Below are positions 1-8,588 of a stretch of DNA of 64,000 nt, piece by piece. A program made the translations under genes and the position numbers. Source of the DNA: an uncultured Chryseobacterium sp. (GTDB taxonomy: Bacteria; Bacteroidota; Bacteroidia; Flavobacteriales; Weeksellaceae); contig CAJYXJ010000013.1 in assembly GCA_913778085.1 (NCBI GenBank), positions 124,001-188,000 of the forward strand. Reading direction: 5' to 3'. The stretch's first letter is position 1, and each line of letters begins with the position of its first letter. Under the pieces are notes generated by a model. That model had not been told where the DNA came from and made no database searches. It was given only the letters and a program-made list of their open reading frames with translations.

Positions 1-1144
1 ACATCCCCGTCATAGAGATAACGTTTGAAGTGTTCCAGTTTCCAATATCTTGATTGAAAGCCTTTGCATTATAGAACATCTGATGCATATAAATTACTTT
101 TGAAGTATTCCAGTTTCCGATACTCTGGTTAAAATTATCCGTACCGGAAAACATTCCGCTCATATAAACTACTTCAGAGGTATCCCAGTTTCCGACAGGC
201 TGGTTGAAAACTTTTGCACCGGTAAACATATTGTTCATCTCGATAACCTTCGATGTATTCCAGTTTCCGATGGGCTGGTTAAAAGCCACTGCATCGGTAA
301 ACATGAATTCCATATCCGCTACATTAGACGTATTCCAATTTCCGATAGGCTGGTTGAATGCTCTTGCATTATGAAACATAGCTGTCATTTCCGTTACTTT
401 GGACGTATTCCAGTTTCCAATGGGCTGATTAAAATCGCGGGCCATCAAAAACATTATAGCCATGGAGGTTACATTGCCGGTCTGCCAGTTTCCGATAGGT
501 TGGTTAAATGCCATGCATCCGTTAAAAAGCCCGATAAAACTTGTCACATTCGATGTATTCCAATTATTAATAGAAGGATTTCCCGATAGATAGGGACAAC
601 TCATAAACATATATGACATGTCGGTAACGTTGGAAAAATCCGGAATATCTGTAGCAACCATATCTATATTAGTACAGCCGGTAAATGCATACTGCATGGA
701 AGACCACTTCGTATTTCCCCACTGGTTAATGGCTATGATCTTTGAAGTATCCCCAGTAAGATAGGAAGTATCCGGCAGAGTTGTGGGATCCCTGAATAAT
801 ATTCTGTGGAAATTCCCGCTTCCGCTGCTTACTTTTACGGTGTAAGTGGCATTTCCGGCATTTGGATTAAGAGGGGTTCCGAAATCCAGCAATACCTGGT
901 ATACAGATGTCACCCCGGTAAGTGTGGCGTTATGAGACGGATAGCCAACCTCTTCCCATTGAATTGTATAATTGCTTCCCCGAAGCGGAATCCAGGCCTG
1001 CGTATTTGACGAAGGGAAAGGCGGATTGGTGGGAATAGGGTTTTGGGTGTTACCCGGTTTCCAGGTAGTGATGAATTCATTTTGCGCCCGAATGAAATGA
1101 CCGGCCAGCACAAAAAGAAAAGTGATGAGTATTTTTTTAAACAT
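1..1144 (-). CDS. BspA-like (DUF285) repeat surface protein, 3' end outside window
   Basis: Open reading frame from an ATG at 1144 to the left edge with no stop, about 381 codons visible. It begins with a signal peptide (MFKKILITFLFVLAGHF, then IRAQ before the likely cleavage site). After a ~150-residue N-terminal region come at least seven 25-residue repeats of the form FNQPIGNWNTSKV followed by MFxxAxx, giving a clear 75 bp DNA period between about 34 and 560. This is the pattern of BspA/DUF285 leucine-rich-like surface proteins, which in other bacteria act as adhesins or unknown surface proteins. In this group they are usually exported by T9SS with a C-terminal sorting domain, which would lie off the window and cannot be checked. 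Function beyond surface exposure is inference. Confidence 0.8.
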   Translation of the reverse strand, partial: MFKKILITFLFVLAGHFIRAQNEFITTWKPGNTQNPIPTNPPFPSSNTQAWIPLRGSNYTIQWEEVGYPSHNATLTGVTSVYQVLLDFGTPLNPNAGNATYTVKVSSGSGNFHRILFRDPTTLPDTSYLTGDTSKIIAINQWGNTKWSSMQYAFTGCTNIDMVATDIPDFSNVTDMSYMFMSCPYLSGNPSINNWNTSNVTSFIGLFNGCMAFNQPIGNWQTGNVTSMAIMFLMARDFNQPIGNWNTSKVTEMTAMFHNARAFNQPIGNWNTSNVADMEFMFTDAVAFNQPIGNWNTSKVIEMNNMFTGAKVFNQPVGNWDTSEVVYMSGMFSGTDNFNQSIGNWNTSKVIYMHQMFYNAKAFNQDIGNWNTSNVISMTGM

Positions 1145-1265
1145 ATCAATATTTTGTGAATTAACTTTTGTAAAAGTAATGAAAAATTCAAAAATATTAA
1201 TTGATTTATTGTTTTAAGTGAAGAATTTTAACCCATATGATTTTTTATTGTGAAAATTGTTAATA

Positions 1266-1290
1266 AAAAACTCTCCAGAGCGGAGAGTTT
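1266..1290 (-). terminator. Rho-independent terminator of the YiaA/B-like gene
   Basis: Stem AAACTCTCC / GGAGAGTTT with a 5-base loop. On the minus strand it is followed by a T-rich run (TTTTTTATTA). It lies 5 bp past the stop at 1295. Confidence 0.75.
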
Positions 1291-1294
1291 CATT

Positions 1295-1687
1295 TTATTC
1301 CTGAAGCATATTGTCCCGGGTATTTTTCTGTACGGCAATGGCACCGAAAAGAGCGAGCAAAAAGGCAAATCCGTAGAATCCTTTTTCGCTTGGAAGAATG
1401 GTTGCATTCCAAAGCCCGATGGCCAGCAGTACAATCGATGATAGGGTCGCAAACCAGCAGATCCCGTAATAGATATCCGTTACCTTGATGTTTTCCAGCC
1501 GGTCTCTAACAGCCTTTTGTAAGGATACTACAGCAAAAAGCCCGTAAAGCAGGATGGTAAAATAATATCCTTTCTCATTCAGCTGCATTTCCGCCCTGGC
1601 CAATCCTACGATAAAGCCGATCATCCCGGCTCCCAGAGCAATCCATGATGCCGCGACAAAAGCGGTCGATACATTTTGCTTTTTCAT
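1295..1687 (-). CDS. YiaA/YiaB family inner membrane protein
   Basis: 130 residues with four hydrophobic helices arranged as two similar halves. Each half has a pair of helices followed by a charged loop (VSLQKAVRDRLENIK in the first, AIAVQKNTRDNMLQE in the second). This duplicated two-helix layout and the Q-K-x-x-R-D motif after each helix pair fit the YiaAB two-helix domain family of small inner-membrane proteins, whose function is not established. The ATG at 1687 gives the first helix a short lysine-rich N-terminus. The gene stands alone, with its own terminator on one side and the repeat array on the other. Confidence 0.8.
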   Translation of the reverse strand: MKKQNVSTAFVAASWIALGAGMIGFIVGLARAEMQLNEKGYYFTILLYGLFAVVSLQKAVRDRLENIKVTDIYYGICWFATLSSIVLLAIGLWNATILPSEKGFYGFAFLLALFGAIAVQKNTRDNMLQE

Positions 1688-1775
1688 GTTTAATGTTTTT
1701 GTTAATCTCTCAAAGATATTAATTTAAATTAAATGTGAACGGCAACTGGAATCTTTAAATTTTATTGTGCAAAGA

Positions 1776-3060
1776 CCGGAGGTAAATGGTCAATCCGCTG
1801 CGCTTGACAATAGTTAATTTAATTGTATAATTTGAGTTTTTAATGAAATGCTAGGTTTTAAACGCTATGTCCGCAAAGTTTTTGATATAAAAAAGATGTT
1901 GTATATGTCCGTTCGCGAAGGCACTTCGTTCAGTAAATGATAGCAATGGATATATAAAAGTTGATTAGTTAATATTGTTAAGCCCTTAACCGAAAATTCC
2001 ACTCCTTTGGAGGGGTGGCGAAAATTATGAAATAATTTTTGACGGGGTGGTTTATAACGTATGATTTAAAAAGTGAATGGTGAATGGTCAATCCGCTGCA
2101 TTCGTCAATGGTTAATTTATTTCGTTTGTCAATCTTTAACGCGGTGTCCGCAAAGTTTTTTGATAAGGATTCTGCATATTTCCCGTTCGCAAAGGCGTTT
2201 CACTCAACAAATGACAGCGGTGGAAGGGTAAAGGTGAATGGTCAATCCGCTGCGCTGATCCATAGTCAATTTTTTCGGTTCAATGACCAATCTGCTGTAT
2301 GTACTAATTTGTACGGGATTACGATGACTATAAATCAAAAAGCGAATCGTATAACTCTTAACCGAAAATTCCACTCCTTTGGAGGGGTGGCGAAAATTAT
2401 GAAATAATTTTTGACGGGGTGGTTTATAACGCATGATTTAAAAAGTGAATGGTGAATGGTCAATCCGCTGCGTTCGTCAATGGTTAATTTATTTCGTTTG
2501 TCAATATTTAACGCGGTGTCCGCAAAGTTTTTTGATAAGGATTCTGCATATTTTCCCGTTCGCAAAGGTGTTTCACTCAGCAGGTGACAGCGGTGGAAGG
2601 GTAAAGGTGAATGGTCAATCCGCTGTGCTGATCCATAGTCAATTTTTTCGGGTTTAATTACCAATCTGCTTTATATACTAATTTGTATGGGATTACGATG
2701 GCTACAAATCAAAAATCAAATCATATAACCCTTAACCGAAAAATTCCACTCCTTTGGAGGGGTGGCAAAAATTATGAAATAATTTTTGACGGGGTGGTTT
2801 ATAACGTATGATTTAAAAAGTGAATGGTGAATGGTCAATGCGCTGCATTCGTCAATGGTCAATTTACTTCGTTTGTCAATATTTAACGCGGTGTCCGCAA
2901 AGTTTTTTGATAAGGATTCTGCATATTTTCCCGTTCGCAAAGGCGTTTCACTCAGCAAATGACAGCGGTGGAAGGGTAAAGGTGAATGGCCAATCCGCTT
3001 CGTTATCAAATCTTTCCAGCATATAAGATTGACCATTCACTTGCGCAGCAAAATTCACAA
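1776..3060. repeat. Tandem array of ~372-375 bp intergenic repeat units
   Basis: Units beginning GTGAATGGTGAATGGTCAAT start at about 2073, 2445 and 2820, so the period is 372 then 375 bp. A diverged unit fills 1776-2070 and the last unit is cut short near 3060. Each full unit holds: a segment with GTCAATCCGCTGC; TTAACGCGGTGTCCGCAAAG; a segment with CGTTCGCAAAGG; and a ~70 bp element ending in GACGGGGTGG (1985-2053, 2357-2425, 2731-2800). Reading frames across the array are copies of one another in both orientations with no family resemblance, so it appears non-coding. Confidence 0.85.
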
Positions 3061-3071
3061 TTCACCATTAA

Positions 3072-3105
3072 CAAAAAAACTCTCCAAATGAATGGAGAGT
3101 CTTTA
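3072..3105 (-). terminator. Rho-independent terminator of ahcY
   Basis: Hairpin CTCTCCA / TGGAGAG with a six-base loop (3080-3099). On the minus strand it is followed by a run of seven T. It lies about 25 bp downstream of the ahcY stop. Confidence 0.8.
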
Positions 3106-3126
3106 TTTTTGCTAGAAACTAAAATC

Positions 3127-4440
3127 CTAGTATCTGTAATATTCAGGTTTGAACGGACCTTCAACATTTACTCCGATGTAATCGGCCTGTTCTTTTGAAA
3201 GGGTTTCCAGTTCCACGCTTAATTTCTTCAGGTGAAGGGCAGCTACTTTTTCATCAAGGTGCTTAGGCAGCATATACACTTCGTTTCCGTAAGCTTCAGA
3301 GTTGTTCCAAAGTTCGATCTGAGCCAATGTCTGGTTAGAGAAAGAGTTGGACATTACAAAGCTTGGGTGTCCTGTCGCACATCCAAGGTTTACCAATCGG
3401 CCTTCTGCAAGGATGATCACTTCTTTTCCGTCGATGGTATAGATATCAACCTGTGGTTTCACTTCAGATTTAGTAGAACCGTAATTTTCGTTCAACCAGG
3501 CCATATCGATTTCGTTATCAAAGTGCCCGATGTTACAAACGATTGCTTTATCTTTCATTTTAAGGAAGTGCTCACCTCTTACAATGTTGAAGTTACCGGT
3601 AGTCGTGATGATAATGTCTGCATTATCAACCACCGTATCCAGTCTTTTCACTTCGTAACCGTCCATTGCTGCCTGAAGCGCACAGATCGGATCGATCTCC
3701 GTTACCGTAACGATAGATCCGGCACCTCTGAAAGAAGCGGCCGTTCCTTTTCCTACATCTCCGTATCCGCAAACGACTACTCTTTTTCCGGCTAACATCA
3801 CGTCTGTTGCTCTTCTTACCGCATCCACAGCAGATTCTTTACAGCCGTATTTGTTATCGAACTTAGACTTGGTTACAGAATCGTTTACGTTAATCGCAGG
3901 CATTACCAAAGTTCCGTTCTTCATTCTTTCGTAAAGTCTGTGTACACCGGTAGTGGTTTCTTCAGAAAGCCCTTTAATATCTTTTGTTAATTCAGGATAT
4001 TTGTCGAAAACCATATTGGTTAAATCTCCACCGTCATCAAGGATCATGTTTAATGGCTTTCTGTCTTCCCCGAAGAATAATGTCTGCTCGATACACCAGT
4101 CGAATTCCTCTTCGTTAAGACCTTTCCACGCATACACAGGGATTCCTGCAGCAGCGATAGCAGCAGCAGCGTGATCTTGGGTAGAGAAAATATTACATGA
4201 AGACCAGGTAACTTCAGCTCCCAAAGCCACAAGAGTCTCGATAAGCACGGCCGTCTGGATGGTCATGTGAAGACATCCTGCGATTCTAGCGCCTTTTAGT
4301 GGCTGAGATGGTCCATATTCTTCACGGATGGCCATAAGACCTGGCATTTCAGCTTCCGCAAGGGTAATTTCTTTTCTTCCCCATTCTGCAAGGGAGATGT
4401 CCTTAACTTTATAAGGAATGTATTGTGTTGTGGTACTCAT
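3127..4440 (-). CDS. ahcY: Adenosylhomocysteinase (S-adenosyl-L-homocysteine hydrolase)
   Basis: 437 residues, normal length for bacterial SAHH. The enzyme reversibly splits S-adenosylhomocysteine into adenosine and homocysteine using bound NAD, clearing the product inhibitor of SAM-dependent methyltransferases. Visible family signatures include [15 protein letters not shown] and [15 protein letters not shown] near the N-terminus, the NAD-binding glycine motif [10 protein letters not shown] around residue 224, and the conserved C-terminal end KPEYYRY. The ATG at 4440 starts the usual N-terminus. A TAATTTTG (-7-like) motif lies on the minus strand at 4486-4479, but no TTG at the right distance was found. 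The gene has its own terminator and is divergent from the phosphopantetheinyl transferase gene, with 200 bp between them. Confidence 0.97.
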   Translation of the reverse strand: MSTTTQYIPYKVKDISLAEWGRKEITLAEAEMPGLMAIREEYGPSQPLKGARIAGCLHMTIQTAVLIETLVALGAEVTWSSCNIFSTQDHAAAAIAAAGIPVYAWKGLNEEEFDWCIEQTLFFGEDRKPLNMILDDGGDLTNMVFDKYPELTKDIKGLSEETTTGVHRLYERMKNGTLVMPAINVNDSVTKSKFDNKYGCKESAVDAVRRATDVMLAGKRVVVCGYGDVGKGTAASFRGAGSIVTVTEIDPICALQAAMDGYEVKRLDTVVDNADIIITTTGNFNIVRGEHFLKMKDKAIVCNIGHFDNEIDMAWLNENYGSTKSEVKPQVDIYTIDGKEVIILAEGRLVNLGCATGHPSFVMSNSFSNQTLAQIELWNNSEAYGNEVYMLPKHLDEKVAALHLKKLSVELETLSKEQADYIGVNVEGPFKPEYYRY

Positions 4441-4641
4441 ATGTAATGAATAAATTTAAATTCAACGATAATAAGTTGCAAAATTACAACTAATAATTAA
4501 GATAAAAAAACGCTGATCTGCATAGAATTACGGAAAATGATTTATAACAGGAATTTGTAGAGCCTTTGCTAAAAATAACCTCAAAAATGACAGGATCTTC
4601 CTTCAAAAAAATTCATTAATTTTGTCCGATAAAACAACGCA

Positions 4642-5256
4642 ATGCCACTGTACCGCGATTTTTCCGATGACAACGCTACCATTCTCGTCTGGAAGTACGA
4701 CGAAGCCGACGAACTGGATCTTCATCAGCTGCTGGAACCTGAAAATGCGGAGAAGGTAAAAGATTATCATCCGAAGAAACTGCTGGAGGTTCTGATGGTA
4801 CGGAAATTACTGAAAGGCTTAAAACCATATTCTAAAATTTTATATAAGGAGCGGGAACCTTATCTGTTTCCGAAAGATGCCGAGGTTTCCATTACCCATT
4901 CTTTCCCTTTTGCAGCCATTGCGATTTCCAGAAATAAAATCGGGATCGATATTGAAAAATTCAATCCTAAAATTTTAAGGGTTATCGATAAATTTACGTA
5001 CGAAGATGAGCGGGGATTTATTCCTTTTGATAATGAAGTAACCTTTTATACCATCATCTGGAGCGTTAAGGAAAGCATGTACAAAATCCATCATTCCAAA
5101 CACTGGTCGCTGAAAAGGCATTATGAAGTACGGCCTTTTGAATTGAAGCATCTTCACCATATCAAATGCCGGGTGTATGATGATGAGATCTCAGACGATT
5201 TCAAGGCAAGAGTGGAATTTTTCGACGACTACTGTTTTACGATTGTTGAGGAATAG
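4642..5256 (+). CDS. 4'-phosphopantetheinyl transferase superfamily protein
   Basis: 204 residues. Members transfer the phosphopantetheine arm of coenzyme A to a conserved serine on carrier proteins. The two metal- and CoA-binding signatures are visible: IGIDIEKF (around residue 104) and WSVKESMYK (around residue 143), with ITHSF upstream corresponding to the (S/T)HS motif. Length and motif spacing fit the Sfp/HetI-like group rather than the short AcpS type. The carrier protein it serves cannot be told from context, since no PKS/NRPS gene is in the window. Its last 20 bases overlap the end of the convergent FUSC-family gene. Confidence 0.88.
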   Translation: MPLYRDFSDDNATILVWKYDEADELDLHQLLEPENAEKVKDYHPKKLLEVLMVRKLLKGLKPYSKILYKEREPYLFPKDAEVSITHSFPFAAIAISRNKIGIDIEKFNPKILRVIDKFTYEDERGFIPFDNEVTFYTIIWSVKESMYKIHHSKHWSLKRHYEVRPFELKHLHHIKCRVYDDEISDDFKARVEFFDDYCFTIVEE

Positions 5257-7522
5257 GCTTCATAGCTTCCGACTGCTCGTGGGATTCATTTTTATAGGTT
5301 TCGATCACCTTACGCTGCTCTTTGGCAACGTCAAAGAGCAGTTCAAGCACATCATGGATATTTTTAAGTTCGGTCAATCTTGATATTTTATCAGGATCGC
5401 GGAGGTCATAGGCTTCGCTTTCGGTAAGTTCGGCTTTCCTTTTCAGGATCAGGTCATCCAGTGATGAGTCTTCCGGCTCGATACGGCTTTCCATATTCAG
5501 GGTTTCGGTAATTTTTTCACCGTCTAAAAGGATGGTCACTTTCTGCATTTCGGCTTCGATCTTCCGGCTCCAGCCTTCCGCGTCAATTTCCGGATATTTT
5601 TCATTGTCCTTAACATACTGTGACAGGGAAGCAGTATAGGCCGTAATCAGATGGGAAGTAGCGACAAACTGGTGTACCACCTCCAGTTTTTTCTGCTGGT
5701 TTTTGGGATCCGAAATCATGCGCTGGAAATTGTCGGAAAGATTTGCTAAGGAAATGATTGCGTTCTTGCGTTTTACTTTATAATCTTCGATGTTAAAACT
5801 TTCACCGATAAATTTTGAAATAACACTCCGGAAATAAATAAGGTTGGCCTGTGCCGATTTTTTCATCAGGTCCAGGTTTTGCGTGTGTTCCCAAACCGGC
5901 AGCACAACATAGGCTACCAAAGAAGTAATAATGGCGGCAATAATGGTATCGACGATCCTGTCCCTGAAAATAACATCCACTTTTCCGGGACTGAGGAAAT
6001 TGAAGCTTAAAAAGACATAGATTGTCATAAACAGCACGGCCCAGAAATATTTTCCTTTCAGAAAGCTGAAGCACATGATCATGCTTAAAAGAAGGATGGT
6101 AAAGAGGAGCTCATTGATTTGAATGTAGTGGAGAATCCCATAAGCAACAACAGCTCCGGCAATGGTTCCGTAAAGACGCAGCAGGTTCCGCTGTTTGGTA
6201 ATGGAGTAGGCTGGTTTCAGGATCGCCACGGTGGTGATGAGGATCCAATAGGTATGTCCGATACCCAGAAACTGGAACAGGGAAAATAAATAGCCTACCA
6301 ATAAAGCAATTGTAATCCTCAGCGCATGGCGGAAGTGCGATGACGAAAGAGAAATATTGTTTTTTAAAACCTTAAAATTCAGCTTTTCCTCATTGGGCAT
6401 AAATTTCCTGAGGTCCAATCCGGTGGAAAGGCTTTTAGCCAGCTTAACGTTCTGTGAAAAAACTTTATAGATCTCGCTGATTTCTTTGGTAATTTCGTTG
6501 ATGCGCATGAGGATCTGGCGAAGCACCATAAAATTTTCAAAATTGTCGGGAGACATTTTTTTGTTTCTGAGTTCAAAATAATGATGGCTCAGGCTCTGCA
6601 GTTCGGTATCGAGATTAAAAATAGGCTTTGCCCTGGTACCGATCTGAAGAGAAATCCCGATGTTGGTAATTTCTTCGGCCAGCAGGTTCAGATAGTCGTG
6701 AATATTAACAAGAATGGTGGTATCGCCGAAACTTTTCTGAAGCTTTTCGTAATCGCTTTCGGAGGTCATCAGCTTTTCGTGGAGATCCATGGAATTCAGC
6801 AGCATCAGCATGAGCAGCCGGCTGGTTGTGGTGGATTCGTTGACGATTACCCGGGTTTTAAAAACGGTTTCCCGGGTTTCTTCCTGCAGGTTTTTAATCT
6901 CGATCTGCTTGGCGATGACTTGGGTGGTAAGTTTATCAAAGTCCGGATTTTTCTGATAATGGTTTGCCTTAATTTTAAGGAATTCCGCGAGCTGGAGGTA
7001 ATTTTCACCGATCATCTGGCTGGCCAGCTTGTATGGCTGAATGGTGGTTACAATTAAAAAGATAAGTAAAAACCAGGTACAGCCGGAAGCAAAGATCAGA
7101 AGGCTTTTAAAGATATTGTCTCCGGTGAGATGCCCGTCGATAAAAATGGCCATAACGACCAGCGATAAAGAACCGACGGCGGCCAAACGCTGTCCGTATA
7201 CTCCGATAAGGGAAAAGAACATCCCGAAAACGATAATTTCTGCAAACACGAGAATTTTGATGTGCATAACCAGACTTGCAACCAGTGCCACTACAACGAA
7301 GCAGACGATGGCAAAGGTTAATGCATTTCTTCTCCGGATGAATGGCCCCGGCTGATCGGTAAGGGCTACAAAGCTGGTTCCGAGCGGAAAAAGGAAATAT
7401 TCCTTGAGGATTCCGAAGTGGGCAAGAAGCACACACGGCAGAACGGTGGCCAGTGTAATCCTGATGGCAGAATATACGTATTGGCTGGTCACAAATTTTT
7501 TGAGTTCCGCGGAGTAGTTCAT
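5237..7522 (-). CDS. FUSC/YccS-family integral membrane protein
   Basis: 761 residues with two blocks of membrane helices: about residues 15-160, and a second around 385-560 containing GYLFSLFQFLGIGHTYWILI. Long helical soluble segments lie between and after them. This is the layout of the YccS/YhfK and FUSC (fusaric acid resistance protein-like) family, whose members are inner-membrane proteins suggested to be efflux components. The substrate is unknown here, and no adjacent membrane-fusion or outer-membrane partner is present, so a drug-efflux role is only a family-based guess. The C-terminal 200 residues are charged and probably cytoplasmic. The 3' end overlaps the convergent phosphopantetheinyl transferase gene by 20 bp. 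Confidence 0.85.
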   Translation of the reverse strand: MNYSAELKKFVTSQYVYSAIRITLATVLPCVLLAHFGILKEYFLFPLGTSFVALTDQPGPFIRRRNALTFAIVCFVVVALVASLVMHIKILVFAEIIVFGMFFSLIGVYGQRLAAVGSLSLVVMAIFIDGHLTGDNIFKSLLIFASGCTWFLLIFLIVTTIQPYKLASQMIGENYLQLAEFLKIKANHYQKNPDFDKLTTQVIAKQIEIKNLQEETRETVFKTRVIVNESTTTSRLLMLMLLNSMDLHEKLMTSESDYEKLQKSFGDTTILVNIHDYLNLLAEEITNIGISLQIGTRAKPIFNLDTELQSLSHHYFELRNKKMSPDNFENFMVLRQILMRINEITKEISEIYKVFSQNVKLAKSLSTGLDLRKFMPNEEKLNFKVLKNNISLSSSHFRHALRITIALLVGYLFSLFQFLGIGHTYWILITTVAILKPAYSITKQRNLLRLYGTIAGAVVAYGILHYIQINELLFTILLLSMIMCFSFLKGKYFWAVLFMTIYVFLSFNFLSPGKVDVIFRDRIVDTIIAAIITSLVAYVVLPVWEHTQNLDLMKKSAQANLIYFRSVISKFIGESFNIEDYKVKRKNAIISLANLSDNFQRMISDPKNQQKKLEVVHQFVATSHLITAYTASLSQYVKDNEKYPEIDAEGWSRKIEAEMQKVTILLDGEKITETLNMESRIEPEDSSLDDLILKRKAELTESEAYDLRDPDKISRLTELKNIHDVLELLFDVAKEQRKVIETYKNESHEQSEAMKPIPQQS

Positions 7523-7984
7523 GCTGCAAAAATAAGAGTTAAATATGAATTATGGGTTTACAAATGGTGAATTTTCCCGTGCCGGTGTCTGATGATCTTT
7601 CTAAAGAATCAGCAACCGGAATGACAAATCAGTATCAAATTTTAAACCATGATGAGAAGTGGATGGATTTGGGGTTTGAGAGTTTTAGAGTATGAGAGTA
7701 TTGGAGTATGAGGATATAAGGTATAAGGGTTTTTGGGGTTTCGGCTATGAAGTTCTGAAAGTGGTTAAATATCGGATCTGTTACTAATTTATATCTAAGA
7801 AAAAATCAGGTTGATGGAATGGAAGAAAGAAGGTTTTCCTGTTAAATTTAAATAATGAGCCGCTGTCTTCAGTTGCAAATGGTAATTTTCGGGAACGGCC
7901 CTTTGTCTATCGATAGACTGTAGATGAGGTGGAATATTATCGGTTTAATTGTTTTTTGTTCCCTTGGTTGAAACGGATGGCTGC

Positions 7985-8120
7985 CCGTCATAGCCCGGAT
8001 AGAAGTGGTTACCCCGCAGCAGGATTGGAAGGCCTGGGAGCGAATGGGTTTTGGCGGCGGAGCGCATAGGGGCGTATTGACGTGAGGAGTATGAATGGAT
8101 AGCCGGAAAAAGCTCCTGAA
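7985..8120 (+). ncRNA. Possible structured intergenic RNA or recurrent Bacteroidetes element
   Basis: The segment starts TAGCCCGGATAGAAGTGGTT and ends GGATAGCCGGAAAAAGCTCC, with a GC-rich interior (GCAGCAGG, GGCGGCGGAGCGC) that stands out from the AT-rich flanks. The CCGG-containing ends could pair with each other. The end sequences resemble an element I recall from intergenic regions of many Bacteroidetes genomes (AGCCC-GATAGAAG ... AGC-GGA-AAAGCTCC); I cannot confirm an Rfam assignment. It may be a conserved RNA such as the Flavo-1 type, or only a dispersed DNA repeat. Confidence 0.4.
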
Positions 8121-8324
8121 AAGTAAAGGGCAAATGGTGAATTTTGCTGCCGAAAGTTTTAATAGCTTTAGAAAAATTGACAAGCGAAGCGGATTGATAA
8201 TTAACGGTACATGGTAAATTGTGAATTTTGCCGTGTAAGTCAATGGTGAATCTTAATGCATTAAAAATTGACGAGCGAAGCGAATTGACCATTGACAATT
8301 CATTGTTAATATGCTGCTATTATC

Positions 8325-8393
8325 AACCACCCCGTCAAAAATTATTACATAATTTTCGCCACCCCTCCAAAGGAGTGGAATTTTCGGTTAAGG
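8325..8393 (-). repeat. Dispersed ~70 bp GGGGTGG element, inverted copy
   Basis: Reverse complement of the element at 1985-2053, 2357-2425 and 2731-2800, with only a few differences. It contains CCACCCCGTCAAAAATTATT and CCACCCCTCCAAAGGAGTGG. Internally it has a small hairpin (CCACTCC / GGAGGGGTGG) and a second AT-rich hairpin. Confidence 0.85.
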
Positions 8394-8530
8394 CTTAAGA
8401 TGTTGTTTTTTTGATTTTACGTGAATCTCAGTACGTCTGAAAAATTGACGAGCGAAGCAGATTGACTATTGACTAGCGAAGCGGATTAACTGTTCACCAT
8501 TCACCATTGACAATTGGCCAGTTTCTATTA

Positions 8531-8566
8531 AACAAAACAGGCTGCGTCAAATGAGGCAGCCTGTTT
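8531..8566 (-). terminator. Rho-independent terminator of porV
   Basis: Strong hairpin AACAGGCTGC / GCAGCCTGTT with one mismatch in the lower stem. On the minus strand it is followed by TTGTTTAAT. It lies about 20 bp past the porV stop. Confidence 0.8.
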
Positions 8567-8588
8567 ATCAACTTTAAAATTGTATTTC

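Larger units (their letters stand above)
7523..8530. other. Gene-free repeat-rich intergenic region
   Basis: About 1 kb without a credible gene. It holds a low-complexity stretch near 7670-7740 built from GAGAGT and GAGTATGAGG variants, a possible structured RNA (7985-8120), several copies of a motif like ATTGACGAGCGAAGCGGATT (around 8177, 8266, 8443 and 8470), one inverted copy of the ~70 bp GGGGTGG element (8325-8393), and CACCATTCACCATTGACAAT-type sequence near 8493-8515. Short minus-strand reading frames here run through these repeats and look spurious. Confidence 0.75.

Noticed and set aside
371-1009. Plus-strand reading frames inside the surface-protein gene
   Set aside because: They run antisense through the 75 bp repeats of the BspA-like gene and mirror its periodicity; they have no signal peptide or family resemblance.
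2084-3026. Several ~70-110 codon frames in the 372 bp array
   Set aside because: They recur once per repeat unit on both strands with the same residues (for example HSPLPFHRCHLLSETPLRTG), which is the signature of repeats rather than genes.
4441-4641. SAM or SAH riboswitch upstream of ahcY
   Set aside because: The 200 bp gap shows no multi-stem structure or motif I recognise; it contains AT-rich sequence and a lone TAATTTTG.
5237-5256. Possible misannotated end where the phosphopantetheinyl transferase and FUSC genes overlap
   Set aside because: Both stop codons are clear and both proteins have ordinary C-termini; a 20 bp convergent overlap is unremarkable.
7869-8298. Two overlapping minus-strand frames of 117-124 codons
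   Set aside because: They cross the possible RNA element and dispersed repeats and have no recognisable domain or plausible start.
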